Positions 61,864-64,000 of a stretch of DNA of 64,000 bases are shown here, in pieces. The notes beneath the pieces are model-generated. The model was not told the DNA's origin. It did no database searches and was given only the letters and a program-made list of their open reading frames with translations. The position numbers and the translations under genes are program-made. Source of the stretch: Ptychodera flava (Eukaryota; Hemichordata; Enteropneusta; Ptychoderidae); the NCBI RefSeq assembly GCF_041260155.1, contig NC_091931.1:16170361-16234360 (forward strand), written 5' to 3'. Each line of letters starts with the position of its first letter. Position 1 is the stretch's first letter.

Positions 61864-63193
61864 ATGATTCGTCTGCCCTTATACTGCTTGTATGTGTGCA
61901 TCGCCTGTTTTTTACTTGGTGAGTGCAACCTGACATATTTTACGTCTCGTCAAAGACTTTGTAACATGCTTCATATATCCAATGTCAAACTCCCCTTAGG
62001 ATGAAATGGTAACTTGTCTGTGTTGTAGAGGGCTGCATAGTCGCCATCTCTTAATGTAACAAAGAACTATTTTCAACTTAACAACTTCAGACCCGGAAAT
62101 TATTAAATCACACTTTTAAATAGGTGAGCCTTTTTTTAATAATGCGTAAAGAATTCGTGGCCGCATAACAATAATTTCAATGTCTTATGAAAATCATTCT
62201 ATTCCTTTACTGATTTTCATCTGTTATGGAAATAACATTTCTCATTATCATTTGCAACCTATTTATCATTTAACCCAAAATTTCCGAGTGAACATTAATA
62301 ACGGACATTTAATAAAAGCCATTATAGTCCAAACAATGAACTACGTATCTTCGAGGCAGGAGACCATTTGCCCTCTAGATTTCAGGCAAATAGTCCCTTG
62401 TTTGGACTATAGTATATCTCGTAAACATGTCATTTCGTATATACAGTTTTTCAATAATTACCAGAAATTGGCTACAATATTAATCACGTGTGAATTGATC
62501 TCGTCCTTTCAACGATGTCGTTCTGCTATCGTAACACTTGCACGGTCCAAGCAGTAATATATCCCGTGCCTACATAGATAATACATGAACAGCACAATGA
62601 AGGTGCGATTAGGTGATCATATAAGTGTTCAAGGGTCGTAAGAATTGCAGTTTGCCATTCATCTACATGTACATATCAGGCGACAGGAGATTAAATGCTC
62701 AAGGATACATACACACGGTCATAAATCTCTAACGGTTGAAATCATGTGTTAATGTAATCTGGATCTGTATTCACCCTATTAGATCGAGTAACCCTGTCCG
62801 GGTTTGGTCGTTTGATTAATCTGTTGCCAATTTTAAAGAACATGGACAAAAAACTACCATTCGAACCACATCAAGTCATATGGACGTCGCATGTGCCCTC
62901 TTAAACACTTATTAAATGTTTAAGAAGCTAAGTGGATAAATAACGGGATATATGGAAAATGGTGACTCAGCCCATTTGATTCAGATCTGTGGTCATTGCA
63001 TGCATAATATTCAAAATGCAGGTAGCAGATCCACATTCCTTCGACATCAATATACATTATAATTCTAAATATCAACAAACTCTGCCAATTTATCAGAATA
63101 AAGGTGCAAATGCAAAATTGGTGGCTATTTAGAAGGTTTTATTATCACATATTACATGCAAAAAGTTCTCGATAATGACGCCGTTTATGAGCG

Positions 63194-63207
63194 CGCTCTC
63201 TCTCACA

Positions 63208-63250
<43 letters not shown>
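63194..63250. repeat. (CT)n microsatellite before exon 2 of gene E
   Basis: About 55 bp of CT with one CACACA interruption, about 30 bp upstream of the exon 2 acceptor. Confidence 0.95.
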
Positions 63251-63256
<6 letters not shown>

Positions 63257-63965
63257 CTGTCATCATCGACTTCCTTTGCAGGTGGCCAATGCTTTACCTC
63301 AATCAGTGATTAGGTGCCCTCCGACCGTGACATCAAAAGCAGCTATTTTCGAGCATTAACCCAAGTCAGAGTCCCAATTCCAATGATGCGTGCATTTATC
63401 GCTCGTCATTTCAGTGAGGTGAGAGCTAGAGGCTTTTTCTCTCGACTTACATTGAAGCATTGACCGACGATGGAGTCAGTTTTCTATGATTTTAATTACA
63501 TGAATATGGAGAATTTAAAACATTGGCATTGAAGAGAACAATCGCCTAACAAAGTATAGAAAAGATGGGTTGCTGTTTAACAGAAATTGATTTTTTTTCT
63601 CGTATTCAACCTCATACAAACGGAAAACAACACTCGCCTACAAAATGGTCATTGACACGGTGATAAAAGACTAAACTACATCCGGACCTCTAAAATAGTG
63701 GTTCAACGTCGAGATAAACTACTGTACTTTGACCGTGATCCCTAGAAACAACCTAGGTTCAATAAAACAAAGGCACGTAGATACACGCTGGCACATAATG
63801 CTGACAAAATTCAATTTAAGTCGATGAATAAATCGCTCAACTTGGTGTCTGTTAGCCTCGATACAATTCTGTCCACCAGACAGCAATTCTGCCAACCACG
63901 GGGATAGGGCAGAAAAGTCAGTATTGTTTCAATCGATCTGATCTCCCAATCTTCGGCACCCTCCC

Positions 63966-64000
63966 AACCTACCTACCTACCTACCTACCTACCTACCTCC
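63966..64000. repeat. (CTAC)n tract at the window edge (intron 2 of gene E)
   Basis: The window ends inside the CTAC microsatellite that occupies this intron in units B-D. Confidence 0.9.

Larger units (their letters stand above)
61864..64000 (+). pseudogene. SBP_bac_3-like array gene E, exons 1-2 (continues past window)
   Basis: Exon 1, 61864-61918, encodes the signal peptide ([19 protein letters not shown]) with a GT donor. Exon 2, 63282-63418, has the right length, acceptor and donor, but the codon matching the tyrosine of SISDYVLS is TAG, and several conserved residues differ (VPSDRDIKSSYF). Exons 3-9 would lie beyond 64000. The stop makes this a likely pseudogene unless exon 2 is bypassed. 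Confidence 0.75.

Overview
This is nuclear DNA from an animal, most likely a marine invertebrate. It is AT-rich, with GT-AG introns of 0.2-1.6 kb, long microsatellites, abundant non-autonomous DNA transposons, TRIM2/3-type RING/B-box/NHL genes, and a LINE whose first ORF opens with a 2A-like motif. That mix is familiar from hemichordates, amphioxus and some lophotrochozoans. I cannot name the species from sequence alone.

Left part (1-19.2 kb): the last exon of a single-pass membrane protein (+ strand, about 1.15-1.55 kb); two paralogous TRIM2/3-like genes on the - strand (5268-8063 and 11698-15370), the second split by a 1445-bp TA-flanked transposon; two near-identical ~1.1-1.3 kb direct repeats on either side of the TRIM pair (2452-3540, 15967-17239); and a repeat-rich boundary with a degenerate ~145-bp tandem repeat and long (TA)n.

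Right part (19.2-64 kb): a tandem array of a nine-exon, + strand gene family encoding secreted proteins with a bacterial-type family 3 solute-binding domain (SBP_bac_3, the amino-acid-binding periplasmic protein fold). I traced five array positions (A-E) plus the 3' half of an earlier member (gene 0). Gene C (exons 46623-52828) is intact: every junction is GT-AG and phase-compatible, giving 360 residues with a signal peptide, a ~90-residue N-terminal extension and a full SBP domain. A and B are damaged. D is intact except for both splice sites of exon 2. E carries a stop in exon 2 and runs off the window. Between units lie remnants of the 3' exons of a gene-0-like member, so the duplicated block was 'tail of one gene + whole next gene'.

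The array has absorbed many transposons, which can be delimited precisely because paralogous units give the empty site: a full-length LINE with a perfect 15-bp target duplication (41276-46155), a TTAA-flanked element (31376-31999), a CAGGGG-ended element (37981-39654), a pair of ~212-bp MITEs, and hairpin-ended elements, two of which carry the start of a tyrosine-recombinase (Crypton/KIAA1958-like) gene.

Frame breaks in the TRIM genes, the LINE and array unit B are almost all single-base losses in the same direction with hardly any in-frame stops. That pattern suggests consensus indel errors as much as true decay, so 'pseudogene' calls here are provisional.
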